Shown piece after piece: positions 12,240 to 24,330 of a stretch of DNA of 64,000 nt. Both the position numbers and the translations under genes were made by a program. Position 1 is the first letter of the stretch; each line of letters starts with the position of its first letter. Origin of the DNA: Stromatinia cepivora (taxonomy: Eukaryota > Ascomycota > Leotiomycetes > Helotiales > Sclerotiniaceae). The stretch is from contig RCTD01000004.1 of NCBI GenBank assembly GCA_014898415.1, positions 2,293,001 through 2,357,000 on the forward strand. The letters run 5' to 3'. The notes under the pieces are model-generated. The model was not told the DNA's origin and made no database searches. It saw only the letters and a program-made list of their open reading frames with translations.

Positions 12240-15200
12240 CTCCTTTATTAAGGATATCCTATTCGATCTTTTTAAATTATTAATCCTAATATTTTCTTGA
12301 ACCTTTCGAAAGCAATCCTTGTACAAAACTTCGTCATTTTATTAACAACTATATTATATATATTGATATAACTAGTAGCGATTTTCTCCTTTTTTGTTAA
12401 ATCCTTAATAAAATGATAATTGATATTTATATATTTGGATTGTTTATATAAATGTGAATTCTTGATTAAAACTAAAGTGTTTTGATTATTATCAAGTATC
12501 TAAACTGTATCTCTATTCTTTCCAATATAATTTGATTTGAATAAATCTTTGAGCATTTGTATAACCTATCTCCTTTATTTAGTGAACATTGTTATCGCAA
12601 TATATTCTGATTTCATATTAAAGATAATTACAAATATTTGTTTTTTGTTAATCTACGATATAAAATCTCTATAGAATATCACAATTCCCCCTGAAATACT
12701 TTTTTGGTTATATTTGTTATTAATTCAATCTACATCTATATATACCTTTATTGTATTATCAAATATATTATATTCTTTGCAAATATTAGATTATACTTCT
12801 TTTGGCCCGAATTATAATTTCTATTTGATTGTTAATTATAGATATCATATCAGATTCTTCAAAGCTATAATATAATGTTTTATTGGTTTTGCTATAAATT
12901 ATAAAAGTCTTTTAACTAAAAATATTATATTTGATCGAATATATATCATTAGATGAATCATATTTCCTATTCGTTATTGATATTTGTTCACATCTACTAA
13001 TTCATTATTATCAATTGCTAATCGGAGATAGGTATAATCTATTATTGATAGTTTCTTAATTTGATATTATTTATATATAATATTATATTTGATTAATATA
13101 ATATCAAGATATTCTTCTTGATCCATAATTAATATATACATTTTTCTATCGCGAATAATTCTAACATTTAGAATCTTATTAATCTCCTTTAGATTCTTAG
13201 TATTAAAACGGATCAATAGTTTTTCATTGAATCAAATAATTTATAATGATATATATAATACAATAACGATATCGTCGATATATACCAATAATATTATATT
13301 ATAATTTTTGGATATATATAAATATAGATTTGCCAAACTTTATATAAAACCTATACCTAAAAACTCTTTCTTTAATAATAAATTCCAATCCCTTCTAATT
13401 TATTTTAATTTATATAAGCTTTGTAAAGCTTATAGTATATATCCCTTTTTGACTTTAATACTTTAGGATAATTCGAAATAGATTTCTTCCTTTAAGTATA
13501 ATTCAGTAAAGGCGTTTTTGATATCGAAATATAAATATTCCAAATTTTCTTTTACAATAATAATTAAGAATAATCTGAATATATTTAGTTTTATTATTAA
13601 TATAAACATTTCATTATAATCCTTTCTTAATATTTGATTAAATCCTCGAACTATTAATCTTATTTTGAATCGTTCTATTTTGTTATCTTTAATTTTAATT
13701 ATAAATACTCATTTCATCGAAACCAGATTATTTCTTTTAAGAAATATATATTCTTTCCAAATATTATTTTGAATCAAGGATATAATTTCCTTTTGAATAA
13801 CTTCCTTTTATTTTTCAAAATATTTTCGATCTGATATTGCTTTTTTATAAATTCTTGATATTTTGATTTCTAAAACTTCTTTGATTGAATATATTATATT
13901 TTCTATATTATTTATATTTATCAACGAAATTATAAAATCTAAAATAATCTTATTTTTAATATAAAGGTTCATTTTATAAATAATTGGGATTGTAATTATA
14001 ATATATTCTATATTTTCTTAAATTTTAGTCTGTATAGATATTATAATCAATACTCTTATAATCTTGCTTTCCTATTTTTCTTCAGAATCTTGTTCTATAT
14101 CTTTTTTCCGTTTTCGTATTAAATATTTTAGGGATTCATTTTTAAGATCTATTTCATCTTTTTACTCGATTTCAAATGATTATAGATTTACTTCATTTTT
14201 TGATCCTATTGAAATAAATTTATTAGCAAAATTTAAAACAATCTTAAATTTTACTTCTGATATAGATTCAGGGTTTGTAGAAATTGATTTTTAAATTGAA
14301 CCCTTTGAAATAATGGATTCGATATCTGAAGTATTTTTGGAAGAAGATTCTTGATTTATTTTCTGGATATTGTTATCTTTATCTTTATTGTATATTAATA
14401 TTGATATATCTAATTTATTTAATTTCAATTCGATAATTGAGGTGCTTAGTATAATCATTGAACTCGGTATAATATCTATTGAAGAGAACATTTGGAACGA
14501 AAATGATATAAATATCATATTTGGTATTAAGGATAAAAAAGGTGCTTTGTTTATTGTCAATCTATTATAAGGTTTTCGATCTGGCTTTACATTCTTTATT
14601 CCTTATAGGCCTGATTTATAATTTCTTAATTTAAGATCCAAATCTCCTTTTCGATGAGATTCATCTATAATTACTCTATTTGATCGAAATATATAATCTA
14701 ATTTTGGAGAATATATTTTGATATATTTGTTTGTAACTTTTGAGTACTCTAGGAATACATCGATTCTCGAAATGTTCTGTAATTTATTATATCTTTATTC
14801 TTTCGGAATAATCTTGGGATTGATATAAATATAATATTTGCTTCTCTAGATTTTATATATCTTTATATCTAATATTGTATTTATAAAAGTTTCTATAAGG
14901 GATCGATCTATTCTATTTATATCAAGATCAATATTAATATAATTCCTGATATAAATATTGTGCTCTATAACTTTATCCCAAAATTCTAATGGTAATCCAG
15001 TTTCTTTTAGCATTGTTCTTATATCTGTTTTTGCAATCCTTATATTCTATTTTATAGGTTTGTTTTGATATGAAAAAGCAATTATTATAATTTCGGATTG
15101 TATACCTAATGATTATTTATAAATAGTTTATAGGAATTCCAATACATTATTAATCCTGATTGTAATGATCTTTTCTCTAATAGTTAATTCTATCTTCTTT

Positions 15201-17388
15201 TTCCAAGTTTTCAATATTTAAATTATATTGTTTTTTTGTTTAAATAATATAATCCAATTTACTTTTGTATAATTATCAATAATCAATATAAAATAACGAT
15301 TTCTTCAAATCGATTTTAGGAATAGTTCTGCAATATCGAAATATATAAATTCAAATCTCTTTGATTTATATAGATTCAATTGCTTTGGAATACAATTGAT
15401 CATTTTAATGAATATATATATTTCGTAGATATTTAATTCAATTGGAACCTTTATCGGCTTAATTATATTGAATACTTTATGTAAATTCTTGATCTTATCT
15501 GAACCTAGATAATTGAATCTTTGATATTATAATAAATATCTTTCTTTCTTTTTAAATATTAATTCGTTATCGATACCTTTAGTATTATCGATTATCTTTA
15601 AAGAGAAGCCTTTTTCCTGATTATTTTGATATATATTAAAACAGAGAATTATATCCTCATATCCTTTAGTTATATATAAAACCATATATATTCCGTTTTA
15701 CATTCTAATATAAATGACTTTCTTATTATCTTTTTTGAAATATATATAATAAGAATTGAATTCCCTTTACAACCCTATTTCGCAGATCCTTTTTTCTGAT
15801 AACAAATTTACTTTTAATTCTGATATATATAATACATTTGAAAGTAGTATTTTAGAATCATCTTTGTATATTATATCCACTAAACTTTAATGATAACAAT
15901 ATATCATTCTTTTACTAATTTTTATCCTTCATTTGGTAATAGATTTTATTGATCTGAATAATAAAGGTTAATCAGATATATATAAAGAAATATCTATATC
16001 GATATATTATTTGTTAAAGGAAATTTTATTAATAATTTCCTTTGTCAAATTACAATCTTCCTTTATTATATCCTTAATATCGGAGTTTGATTCAGAGATA
16101 TTGTTAATAGAATATACTTAATTTTTCTTATTGAAATAAATCTTTTTCAAATTTGATAATCCCTTTCTCTTTTAATAACAAAGATAATTGTAAAGGAATT
16201 TATTGGTTCATATTAAATACAGACAGTCTCATATATAATGATCTTCCCTTTGATATAGATCACAAATATTGTTTGGAATCTCGAAATCTGATTCTTGATA
16301 TCAAAAAGTATACCTAAATCTTTTCGCAATTTGCATTAATTTTAATCCATCTTTAAAACGAAATTCTTTAATTTATAAATACTTAATCTTATCGTCAATA
16401 CTAAAATTGATTTGGATATCCAATATATCTATTATTCCTTAATAATCGATTGAAAGATTACATATTAAAACCAAAAACAGAATAGTATCTTAATATATTG
16501 ATCAATAACTTTCATCTACAATTCCTAATTTCCTTTTATACTCTTTCAATTTATTCTAAGTTTCGATAATGATTATATCGGGATAAATATTGAATTGGAA
16601 TTTGAAGTTCTGGATCATTGTTATATATATATTAGCTATAACTATATTAACTCTGATATATTTTGATTTAAAGTATCTCCAAAATATATATATTATTGAA
16701 TATTCATTGATAAAAACTTTATCGTTATTATTAAGTATTATACAAATATATAATAATATATTCACTTTGTCCTTTAAATATTCCGATTTCAATTCGATAT
16801 TGTAATATATATAACCATTAATCTTATAAGCAGATACTATATTGGATCCTGCAATCTGTATATATTCATTTAATATTTAATCAATTATATAAAATCATCC
16901 TTTCCCTTTCAATTGTATCTTCGTTTATTTAAACCATCATTTATAATTATTTTGATCGAATTTCGAAGAATTATTTGATTCCGACATTGTAAAGGTTTCT
17001 TATTGTTTAATAGATATCGAAAATAATCTTCAGATTTTTAAGACAATCTTAAAAAAAGATATACAACAAATAAATTCAAAATAATAAAGAAATATAAAAA
17101 TAAAACAATAAAAAAATTCGTAAAATCGTATTATAATATATTTTCTTGTAATTATACAAACTTGCTCTTTGCCTCTGCTATAATTCTATATCGGCATTAT
17201 ACAAATTATTCTTTATTTTGGTTTATAATATTATAAATTATAAACTGTATTATTATATTTCAACTCTGTTTTAATAGCACTATATGAAAACTCTAATTTT
17301 CATTTTATTCCATCTCTACTAATTATACTAATCCTTTCTCGATTTGCTTTGCTTTCTAATTATTATTATATAATCGGATCTCATAATT

Positions 17389-17554
17389 TATTAACTTTTA
17401 ATACAGGAAGTAGTAATATTATTGATTATATAAATTGAATTAAGGATCTATAATTCTAATAGGAATAGAATTGAGGTTATCCCCAAATATGGTCTGTACA
17501 TCATTGTGGTCTTGTGATTTCAATTCTAATCCTATGATGGCCTCATTTCCAACA
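17389..17554 (-). repeat. 5' LTR of Copia-2
   Basis: A 166-bp copy in the same orientation as 12074-12239, starting TATTAAC (TG mutated to TA) and ending TTTCCAACA, followed by GATCC at 17555-17559. It is the better preserved end of the pair. Confidence 0.92.
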
Positions 17555-19185
17555 GATCCTAATATAAACAGAATAAATTGATCTTTTATAAAACTTTTTA
17601 TAAATCCAATATCAAATATAAAAATATATAAAATTTAAAGAAGCAAATGTTATACTTATATCAATCCCAAAATTATTCTGAAAAAACAAAGATATAACAA
17701 ATTATAGGATATTTCGAAAATCGATATATTTCTAGAATACTCAAAAGTTACAAACAAATATATCAAAATATATTCTTCAGAATTAAACTATATATTTCGA
17801 TCAAATAGAATAATCATAAATGAATTTTATCGAAAAAAAGATTTAAATCTTAAATTAAGAAATTATAAATTAAGTTTATAAAGAATAAAGAATATAAAAT
17901 TAAATCGAAGATCTTATAATAAACTAATAATAAATAAAGTACCTTCTTTATCTTCAGCATCTTCTCTATCTTCAATACCAAACACAATACCTGTATTACC
18001 TTCGTTCTTAATATTCTCTTCAACAAATATTATACCGAATTCAATGATTATACCAAATATTTCAATTGTCGAATTGAAACCAGATAAATTAAATACATCA
18101 ATATTAATATATAATAAAGATAAAAATAACAATATCCAAAAAACAAATCAAGAATCTTTTTCTAAAAATATTTCAAATATCGAATTCATCATTCCAAAAG
18201 TTCCAATCCAAAAATCAATTTCTACAGATTCTGAATCTATACCGAAAACAAAATTTAAGATCATCTTAAATTTTATTGATAAATTCATTTCAATAAAATC
18301 AGAAAGCAAAGTAAATCCATAATCATTTGAAATCGAACAAAAGGATATAATAGATCTTGAAAACGAACCCCCAAAATATCTAATACAAAAACAGAAAAAA
18401 GATATAAAACAAGATTTTGAAAAAGAATAGGAAAGCAAAATTATAAAAACATTAATTATGATATCTATACAAACCAAAATTCAAGAAAATATAAAATACA
18501 TTATAATTATAATCCCAATTATTTACAAAATGAATTTTTATATCAAAATAAAAATCGTTTTAGATTTTATAATTTCATTGATAGATACAAATAATACAAA
18601 AAATATAGTATATCCAATTAAAGAAGTTCTAGAAATCAAAATATTAAGAATTTATAAGGAAGCAATATCGGATCGAAAATATTCTGAAAAATAAAAGGAA
18701 ACTATTCAAAAGAAAATCATATTTTTAATTCAAAATGATATTTAAGAAGAATATATATTCCCTAAAAGAAATAATCTAATTTCAATGAAATAAATATTTA
18801 TAATTAAGATTAAGGATAATAAGGTAGAACGATTCAAAATAAAATTAATAACTCGAAGGTTTAATTAAATACTAGAAAAAGATTACAACAAAATATTTAC
18901 ATCAATAATGAAATTAAATACATTCAAATTATTCCTAATTATTATTATAAAAGAAAATTTGAAATATTTATATTTCGATATCAAAAACATTTTTATTAAA
19001 TTATACTTGAAAAAAAAAATCTACTTTGAATCATCCCAAAATATCAAAATCGAAAAAAGATATATACTATAAACCCTATAAAGTCTATATAGTTTAAAGC
19101 AAATTAAAAAGAACTAAAGTTTATTATTAAAGAAAAATTTTTTAAATATAAACTTTATACAAAATTTGACAGACCCATATTTATA

Positions 19186-19494
19186 TATCACGGGATAGTA
19201 TGATTACAGAGCACTTTCAGGGATCGGGGAATAGGTGGTACACGTGATTGGTAGAGTAAAAGAATTGAATGACTTGCCCTTAATTATATGAATCAAGAGC
19301 TGTATATATAGAATAAATGAGTGGTTATCTAGCCGATATGCACCTTAATTAGACTAGATCTTTATTTATTAGTATATCAGGATCACCTTATCAATTGGTA
19401 GATTGGTAAGGGCTAGTAGATCCTTCATTCCGATTGGAAAGCATACGCTTTGATCCTTCATAAGATACAGGGGATCACAGGGCTTTCCGTGACA
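19186..19494 (+). repeat. Solo Gypsy-type LTR inside Copia-1 RT
   Basis: This is a 309-bp island of clearly higher GC inside AT-rich Copia-1. It starts TATCACGGGATAG (canonical TGTCACGGG with one G-to-A change) and ends GGCTTTCCGTGACA. It is flanked by perfect TTATA duplications (19181-19185, 19495-19499). TGTCACGG..CCGTGACA ends are typical of fungal Ty3/Gypsy LTRs. On both sides the RT reading continues (DPYLYI before, LYISKDHNIILLVYIDDI after), so it is a clean insertion, later reduced to one LTR by recombination. Its composition suggests arrival after the host element was mutated, or that it was too short to be a RIP target. Confidence 0.88.
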
Positions 19495-20576
19495 TTATAT
19501 ATATCCAAAGACCATAATATAATATTATTGGTATATATCGATGATATCGTTATTGTATTGTATATATCATTGTAAATCATTTAATTTGATGAAAAGTTAT
19601 CAATCTGTTTTAATATTAAGAATCTAAGGGAGATTAGTACAATCCTAAATGTTAAAATCATTTGTAATAAAAAAATATATATATTAATTATAAACCAAGA
19701 AGAATATTTCGATATTATACTAATTAAATATAATATTATATATAAACAACATCAAATCAAGAAACTATTAATAATAAATTATATCTATCTCCGGCCAATA
19801 ACCAACGATAATGAATTAATAGATATAAACAAATATCAATAATGAATAAAAAATATAATCTATTCAATAATATACACTCGATTAGATATAGTATTTTCAA
19901 TTGGAAGATTTTCACAATTTATAGTAAAACCAGCAAAATATCATATTATAGTTTTGAAGAATCTAATACGATATCTATAATTAACAATCAAACAGAAGTT
20001 ATAATTCGAACCAAAAGGAATACAATCTGAAATCTACAAAGAATACAATATATTTGATAATACAATAAAAATATATACAAATGTAGATTGGGTTAATAAT
20101 AAATATAACCGGAAAAGTATTTCAAAGGGAGTTGTAATATTTTATAAAAGTCTTATATTATAAACTAGTAAAAAATAAATATTTGTAATTACTTCTAATA
20201 TAGAATCAGAATATATTGTAATAATAATATTCATTAAATAAAAAAGATAAATTATATAAATATTTAAAGATCTATTTAAATCAAATTATATTAAAAAGAA
20301 CGAAAATACGATTCAGATGCTTGATAATAATCAAAGCATTTTAGTTTTAATCAAGAATCCATATTTGTATAAACAATTCAAACATATAGATATCAATTAT
20401 TATTTTATCAAAGATTTAATAGAAAAAGAGAAAATCGTTATTAATTATATCAATATATATAATATAATTATTAATAAAATAATAAAACTTTATACAAGAA
20501 TTGCTTTCAAAAGATTCAAGAAAATATTAGAATTAGTAATTTAAAAGAATCGAATAGGATATCTTCAATAGAGGAA

Positions 20577-20742
20577 TATTGGAAATGAGGTCATCATAGA
20601 ATTAGAATTGAGGTTATATGATTATAATGATGCACAGATCATATTTAGGAATAATTTTAATTCTATTTCTACTAGAATAATAGATCCTTAGTTCAACCTA
20701 TATAATCAACAATACTACTACTTCCTGCACCAAAAGTTAACA
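20577..20742 (+). repeat. 3' LTR of Copia-1
   Basis: A 166-bp LTR starting TATTGGAAATGAGG and ending CAAAAGTTAACA, followed by AGTAA. Compared with the 5' LTR at 9446-9611 the differences are transitions in both directions, as expected after RIP. Confidence 0.92.
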
Positions 20743-20747
20743 AGTAA

Positions 20748-21680
20748 TTTAGTTTCTTTAAATCAGGAAAGAGTAATTTAAAGAATAAAGATCATTTTTA
20801 ATTATTCAAATTCTATAATATCTATTGTTTATTCATTATTTGTAATAATGAATTTCTATTCCTTATATAAAGTAAGATCTATAAAAAATCATTATTGTTC
20901 GATATATTTTCCTTTAAAAATAATAAATGATTTGAATATTTATCTTATTATCGAAATATATTCAATAAAAGATATCCAAACTTTTGAACTAGATTGTTTT
21001 TTTTTTTGAATAAAACAATATTCTAAATTTTCTATTATTAAATCATTTAAATTCTAATTTTTCATAATACTAGCTTTATTTATATTTCATCGGTTTTCGG
21101 ATTTAATATACTTAATCGAAGACAAATTGAGCTTTTCAAATCATTTGCCAATAATTTCATCAATAGTATTTGAAATATATACAGAATCGATTCGATATTA
21201 TCTTTTGATTCTAATTTCAAGATTCTTTTTCAAAAAATTCTGTATTCATTATTTTCCAAATGAAAAATCATCTTTTTTCATTTCGAGGAAACTTTCATTT
21301 ATTTCCCTTATTTATCGATGAATAAAATTAATATATAATAATTCCTATATTAATATCTAATCTATTAATATTCTTTCCTAAACCAGAATTATCTTTTATA
21401 TATTTTGTATACTATTTCTATAAAATAAATAACTATCTATTTGATTTTGAAATATAATATAAAGAACATTATATTCCGAACGAATCCAATATATAATTAA
21501 TTCATTTGTAATTATATTAAGGGTTATAACAATATCATCTTCGATATAAATATTCGTTATATTATAAATAATAATATATTCAAATTTCAGATTGATTGAT
21601 TGAATAATTATTGAATTATTAAAGATTTAATAAAGGAGATTGCTTAAAATGGAATGGTTTTTTAAGATAACCCAAAAGAG
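20748..21680 (-). mobile_element. Probable gag-side half of the Gypsy relic
   Basis: If Copia-1 and one target duplication are removed, this stretch joins directly to 9440 and so lies upstream of the minus-strand protease/RT, where gag should be. No gag motif can be read. The assignment rests on position, on the same AT-rich decay and on the presence of the TIR at its right end. Confidence 0.4.
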
Positions 21681-21703
21681 GGGGTGGCCCGAAAATGGAG
21701 TAT
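21681..21703 (-). repeat. Right terminal inverted repeat, TA-flanked
   Basis: Its reverse complement reads ATACTCCATTTTCGGGCC then ACCCC and pairs with 2843-2865 (18 of 23 identical). TA follows at 21704-21705. A purine-rich AAAAGAGGGGGTGG sits within it. Confidence 0.55.
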
Positions 21704-21715
21704 TAGACTTAGACT

Positions 21716-21857
21716 TAAGAATTTGTTCAGGAGAATTAGATGAATAACTATTATTGTCTACTCTACCTACTAATCAAATATCTATCTATATTTCATGATT
21801 AATCGTTGTATTGACATATAAGGATATCTAGAATCTTGAAACAACATTTAGATCTTA
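21716..21857. repeat. 142-bp direct repeat, right copy
   Basis: Same orientation as 2693-2836; starts TAAGAATTTGTTCAGG and ends TTTAGATCTTA. Most differences from the left copy are transitions (for example GATGGATAA versus GATGAATAA). A third, shorter echo of its 3' end (a TCTAGAAT..TTGAAACAA..TCTTACCA pattern) follows at about 21874-21907, hinting that the unit may have been tandemly arranged before the insertion. Confidence 0.75.
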
Positions 21858-23272
21858 CCAATTTATCTAATTAATGTCTAGAATATATATTGAAACAATC
21901 TTACCAAGACATCATTAGCCGCGATAATACTAACCGTTACAATCGTGGAGATACAAGTACCTTGTTTCCAGAACTTCCCCAAATATAACTTTCCTTATTA
22001 TTCTTATCCTCACTACCAGATTCAGTAAGGATTCTTGTGCTGTGCTCCGATCCAGCTGAAAGAAAGCACAACTCACTCACTCATACTTGTCGGAATGGTT
22101 CAACACATTCATTTCATAACATAACTAAAAGCTCATAACTTCTTAGACTACACTTAATTTACAATCATAACACAACACATTCCATTTCATCATCTTCCCT
22201 TCTTCTCACCTTCCCTCCAATTCCTTTTCTTTCCAATCATAATCTCCATTCTACTCCATCCATCCCATTCTTTGAACTCTCTATAAAAATTACCGCCCTA
22301 ATCAATTATCTCCCAACCTGAATCTTCATATGTAAGGCGGCAGGCCATTATATCAATTCCACTCTCCTCCACTTAAGCCTCCGGGCCTTATACCTTTTCC
22401 TTACTACGTTGAGCCTGGTCCTAATCTTGAATAACCCCTCCAGCTATACTAGTAAACTATGAACTCTTGAAACTTCCGGTCTCTACACTTCAAAAAGGAA
22501 AAATCGATCTGCGAAAATAGATTTAACAGAATCTTGATCAAATTTGATATATACAGGTAGGATTAAATAAGCCAATCGTACCCATTGGACCACAAGCGGC
22601 TAGCGCTCAAGATCGATCATATACTTATATATATAATCTTTTTAGGGTTATCAATCCTTCGATCGTTAATTATAGATTCTAAGGAATAATTGAACTCTGA
22701 TGTATTAGCTCTTTACGGCATTTGTATCACAATAATAAAACTAAAAAGAAAATACTATAGAGGTATTGATATAAAAGATTTTTTATTTAAATAAACTATA
22801 ACAATTGTGAAATCCTAGTCTAAATTTAATCATTTGTATAATTATATTCAAATCTATCAAAATAATAAATAATAATTTAAATATATTAAAGATTCCATCC
22901 ATTTAGATTCTTTTTATTCATATAAATTTCATTATAATTAATATCTAATAAAGAAAAGTTTAAAAAACAACATCAAAACCTTATTTTTCATAATTTATAT
23001 AATAATGATTTTCTTGATAAACCTTCTTAAAGTACTATAAATGTTACGATTCTGATCATTTATAAAGATTGCGGTCTTAGAATGAAGATATAAACTATGC
23101 TAGCATAACTAGCATGGCTCTACCATATGACCTCTATATTATATAAGGGTTCTACCCTTCCTAGCTAGCTCTTTCTTTTACAACTAACCTATTATTTCAT
23201 CATCATATGCATAAGCATCGTGACAATAAATCTTCGATCTCGACCTAGAACATATACTACGAAAGCGGCAGT
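21858..23272. other. Gap between transposon nest and first gene
   Basis: Sequence of ordinary composition at 21.9-22.5 kb returns to AT-rich at about 22.5-23.1 kb. No open frame or RNA gene stands out. The last few hundred bases would be the promoter side of the 2EXR locus that starts at 23273. Confidence 0.5.
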
Positions 23273-24330
23273 ATGACAGAGGACCAAAGATCGAAAGACC
23301 CCGCTGAATTCCCACTGTTTTCCTCTTTTCCAGTTGAGATTCAATGCCAAATCTACAAGGAATCATTTCTCAAACCAAACCTTGTGGGCTGGAAGTTTTA
23401 CATTTTCAATATGGGCGAGGGGAATTCAGAAATTGAGCCCCTCTCAAAAGAGCGTCAAGACGTGCTTTCGCTCCTACTACTAGCTTGTAAGAACTCGAAG
23501 GATGAGGTCTTTCGAAATTACGAGAAACTCGAGTTCAATCTTCCAATCTCAGTAGAACTTAGAAGCAGAAACGGGATTGATACCTGTGTATACATTCGCC
23601 CAACTGTCGACACTGTTGTTCTTTTCGTTCCGAAATTATTGGAATTGTATGAATTAGGAGGAAGTACGAATTTGGAAAACATCACGCATCTCGTCTTATC
23701 AAATCTTTACTTCCAATTCTGGGGCGGCCATGAGGACGAATTTGCAGATGATGTGATGATGCAGCATCAAGCCAAGGTCTACACAATGATCAGTACCCAT
23801 TGCCCGGCTCTCAAGAGGTTTGATCTTCAATTTGCAGCATGTTTCGGTACGTTCACGGAATTATCGAATTGTTGGACTATTATCGATATCTCGGAAGGTT
23901 GCGTCGACCTTGATTGGAATATTGAGCGATGGAAGCGACTTTTACTCCAAGACGTTACGCAACCGTCCGAGCGCGATAATGCATATGTCCACAATATATT
24001 AGAGGAGAAAATGTATAATATTCAACTTGTTAACAACGATGCCAATAAGATATTACGGGACTTTCATCGCTTTCTAAACACCAAAGACGACGACGCGTGG
24101 GATATGCCTGGAAAGGGACACTGAAGTATTGGGAAAAACTGAGACCTGTCCCGTCATTATTGGCCTCTTGTTAGAAACATTGCAGGTCGGATCGGTGTCT
24201 TTGCTGCAAATCTCCTTTGTCGGAAGTATATGTGCACCAAACTGGGCTTTTTCTAAGAGTTCGTGAGGATGGAACACCATTGAACAAGTACACGGGCTTG
24301 GCGCAAATATTTGACGGGGCCCCGTGGTAG
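23273..24330 (+). pseudogene. 2EXR-family protein gene with broken 3' end
   Basis: The open frame 23273-24124 encodes 283 residues. The 2EXR signature FPLFSSFPVEIQCQIYKESF lies near residues 14-33, then the family blocks ACKNSKDEVFRNYEKLEF, YIRPTVDTVVLFV, LYELGGSTNLENITHLVLS and CPALKRFDL. The frame stops at GMPGKGH. The missing family tail is still present downstream but in other frames: KYWEKLRPVPSLLASC at about 24123-24179, and VREDGTPLNKYTGLAQIFDG ending at a stop at 24330. At least two frame breaks therefore separate it from a full-length protein, unless small introns that I cannot place rescue it. 2EXR proteins are fungal proteins of poorly known function. It is the closest gene to the transposon nest. 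An expressed truncated product is possible. Confidence 0.7.

Larger units (their letters stand above)
12074..17554 (-). mobile_element. Inner Ty1/Copia element (Copia-2), inverted, nested
   Basis: This is a 5,481-bp element on the minus strand with 166-bp LTRs at 12074-12239 and 17389-17554. It is flanked by perfect GATCC target duplications (12069-12073, 17555-17559). The internal sequence is the reverse complement of Copia-1; for example, the region right of its 5' LTR (17.2-17.39 kb) matches 9.61-9.75 kb, and the gag frame at 16556-16792 matches 10.2-10.4 kb. It sits inside the integrase of Copia-1, whose reading resumes in register on the other side (RNRINIDP joins DPNINRIN). It belongs to the same family as its host element. 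RIP-type decay has removed every long frame. Confidence 0.92.
9441..20747 (+). mobile_element. Outer Ty1/Copia element (Copia-1) with nested insertions
   Basis: Two direct 166-bp LTRs (9446-9611, 20577-20742) are flanked by AATAA (9441-9445) and AGTAA (20743-20747), a 5-bp target duplication differing by one transition. Plus-strand relic domains run in Copia order. Gag lies at about 10.2-10.75 kb (IVDILDI region near 10560). The protease to GAG-pre-integrase part is at 11.0-11.6 kb (RFNHLDLNKIKNL). Integrase is at 11.65-12.07 kb and resumes at 17.56-17.85 kb (SKCYTYINPK, YSKVTNKYIKIYSSEL). RT is at 18.8-19.18 kb (YFDIKNIF, SLYSLKQ) and 19.5 kb (LLVYIDDIVIV). RNase H reaches DNNQSILVLIKNP and KHIDINYYFIKD at 20317-20544. 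The order gag-PR-IN-RT-RH defines Ty1/Copia. It is interrupted by Copia-2 and by a solo LTR; without them it measures 5,497 bp. Many stops; not functional. Confidence 0.92.
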
